This document shows positions 5,986 to 6,737 of a DNA stretch of 6,737 bases, in pieces. A program made the translations under genes and the position numbers. Source of the DNA: Pseudomonadota bacterium (GTDB lineage: Bacteria > Pseudomonadota > Alphaproteobacteria > Acetobacterales > Acetobacteraceae); assembly GCA_021829055.1 (NCBI GenBank), contig JAJZCS010000110.1, forward strand, positions 1 through 6,737. Reading direction: 5' to 3'. Position 1 is the first letter of the stretch. The number at the start of each line of letters is the position of its first letter. The notes beneath the pieces were generated by a model. It did no database searches, was not told where the DNA came from, and worked only from the letters and a program-made list of their open reading frames with translations.

Positions 5986-6701
5986 TCAGCTTGTTTTGGC
6001 GGCCTTCTTGTGGCGCGCCGGCGGGCTGTGGGCGGTGTCGGCGGAGCCGAACGGGCGGGGGGGCGGGCGATGATCGGGCCTCCTTGGGAATAAGCTGGAT
6101 TGGCTGTTGACGAGTCCGTCACGAACTGCAGTCGCTGATAAAGGATTTTCACGGATCGGCAATAAGCTCCATTGTGGCGCATGCGAATTAGCAAGAATTG
6201 TCGCTGCTCGAGACGGCAGACGAGCCTGCCGGAGGCAATGTGCAGCTTGGTTGGCTAGTGCTTGGCGGGTTGCGCCGGGGCGCGGGAGGACGGCAATGGG
6301 TATCATTCGGGCAATTTGCCGCCAGCGATGCCATAGGGGCAACTCGACAAAATTGTCGGCACCCGTCAACCAGACAAACTTTGTACAAGGAAAGCGCCGC
6401 TGCAGCTGCCTTAACGTGTCAACGCTGTATCGTGTTCCCAGGCGGCTTTCGACTGCAGTAGCAACCAGGCGCCGGCCATCCGAAATTGCCTGTGCCGACG
6501 CGAGGCGATCCGCTATCGGTGCCATTCCCTCACGTCGCTTGAGGGGGTTGCCTGGCGAAACAAGCAGCCAGACCTGATCTAAAGACAAACGATTGGATGC
6601 AACGCGTGCGATGTGTGCATGTCCGGGGTGGGCGGGATTAAAGCTACCTCCCAGCAGACCGATCCGAACGCGGCGCCGGTCTCCAAAGCGGGGGATGTCA
6701 T
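5986..6701 (-). CDS. nadD: Nicotinate-nucleotide adenylyltransferase; start unclear, possible 1-base frameshift at the 5' end
   Basis: Transfers AMP from ATP to nicotinate mononucleotide, giving deamido-NAD in NAD synthesis. Motifs of the nucleotidyltransferase fold are all present: GGSFNPAHPGH (nucleotide-binding HxGH), LVSPGNPLK, WLTGADNF, and SATAVR near the C-terminus (the family's SxTxxR). The tail after that is an unusual Pro/Arg-rich stretch of about 40 residues that shares DNA with the region upstream of rsfS. The coding frame (IGLLGGSFNP) stays open rightward to the window edge, but it contains no ATG, GTG or TTG before the HxGH motif. A well-placed ATG at 6701-6699, 6 bases after the proA stop, is out of frame by one base. 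One extra C in the C5 tract at 6690-6694 would give MTSPRFGDRRRVRIGLLGG and a 238-residue protein. The end coordinate assumes that start. Otherwise translation begins inside proA beyond the window. Confidence 0.9.
6079..6085 (-). promoter_or_regulatory. Strong Shine-Dalgarno site inside the nadD 3' end, probably for rsfS
   Basis: AAGGAGG on the minus strand is the best ribosome binding site in the window. In the rsfS frame it is followed after 4 and 7 bases by two ATC codons, and no ATG, GTG or TTG lies within 15 bases in any frame. It may mark an AUC start, a start lost to mutation, or a chance match. Confidence 0.45.
6690..6694 (-). other. C5 tract at the proposed nadD frameshift
   Basis: A run of five C on the minus strand separates the out-of-frame ATG at 6701 from the conserved nadD frame. 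Six C would join them. It could be a sequencing error, a true mutation or a slippage site. Confidence 0.4.
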
Positions 6702-6707
6702 CGCAGA

Positions 6708-6737
6708 TTATGGCCGCACCTGGCCATGTCCGAGGAC
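6708..6737 (-). CDS. proA: Glutamate-5-semialdehyde dehydrogenase (gamma-glutamyl phosphate reductase), C-terminal end only
   Basis: Only nine codons and a TAA are visible, reading VLGHGQVRP. This closely resembles the C-terminal GxGQxRP end of alphaproteobacterial ProA as I remember it, and proA directly upstream of nadD is a common arrangement in this class. ProA reduces gamma-glutamyl phosphate in proline synthesis. The identification rests on a very short match plus gene order, so it is probable, not certain. Its stop is 6 bases before the candidate nadD ATG. Confidence 0.6.
   Translation of the reverse strand, partial: VLGHGQVRP

Noticed and set aside
5686..6093. Plus-strand open frame of 135 codons with a Gly/Arg-rich end
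   Set aside because: Antisense of rsfS and the nadD tail; hydrophobic appearance comes from the complement of conserved codons.
5986..6588. nadD starting at the TTG at 6588
   Set aside because: This start would remove the GGSFNPAHPGH nucleotide-binding motif, which is encoded in frame just upstream.

Overview
The window reads as a chromosomal segment of an alphaproteobacterium, most likely an acetic-acid-type bacterium (Acetobacteraceae). This is inferred from the gene order proA-nadD-rsfS-rlmH-gpmI-envC, from the form of the NadD N-terminus (a GDRRRxRxGLLGGSFNPAH pattern recalled from that family), from the moderately high GC content, and from the two types of insertion-sequence debris. No database search was possible.

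Right part (about 2324-6737, all minus strand): a tightly packed housekeeping cluster, transcribed right to left. It holds the last codons of proA (proline synthesis), nadD (NAD synthesis), rsfS (ribosome silencing factor), rlmH (23S rRNA pseudouridine-1915 methyltransferase), gpmI (cofactor-independent phosphoglycerate mutase) and an envC-like murein hydrolase activator. Gaps are 0-60 bases or genes overlap, so an operon is likely. The proA-nadD and nadD-rsfS junctions are odd: neither nadD nor the longer form of rsfS has a canonical start codon where one is expected.

Middle (about 858-2323): no intact gene. It contains a badly decayed IS630-family transposase on the plus strand (several frameshifts, two in-frame stops, an internal deletion). 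Its 3' end abuts a truncated IS66-family end on the minus strand (terminal repeat starting GTAAGCG plus the first 24 codons of the accessory gene tnpA). Then comes about 210 bases of unassigned DNA that turns AT-rich towards the envC stop. In related genomes, as I recall them, a carboxy-terminal processing protease gene (ctpA, family S41) follows envC; it is not present here.

Left part (1-857, minus strand): the N-terminal two-thirds or so of a polytopic membrane protein of the putative sodium:proton antiporter / citrate transporter type (CitMHS_2-like), running off the left edge.

I see no CRISPR array, tRNA, rRNA or clear novel multi-gene system. The points most worth checking are the two unusual translation starts (nadD, rsfS) and the layered IS debris next to the operon end.
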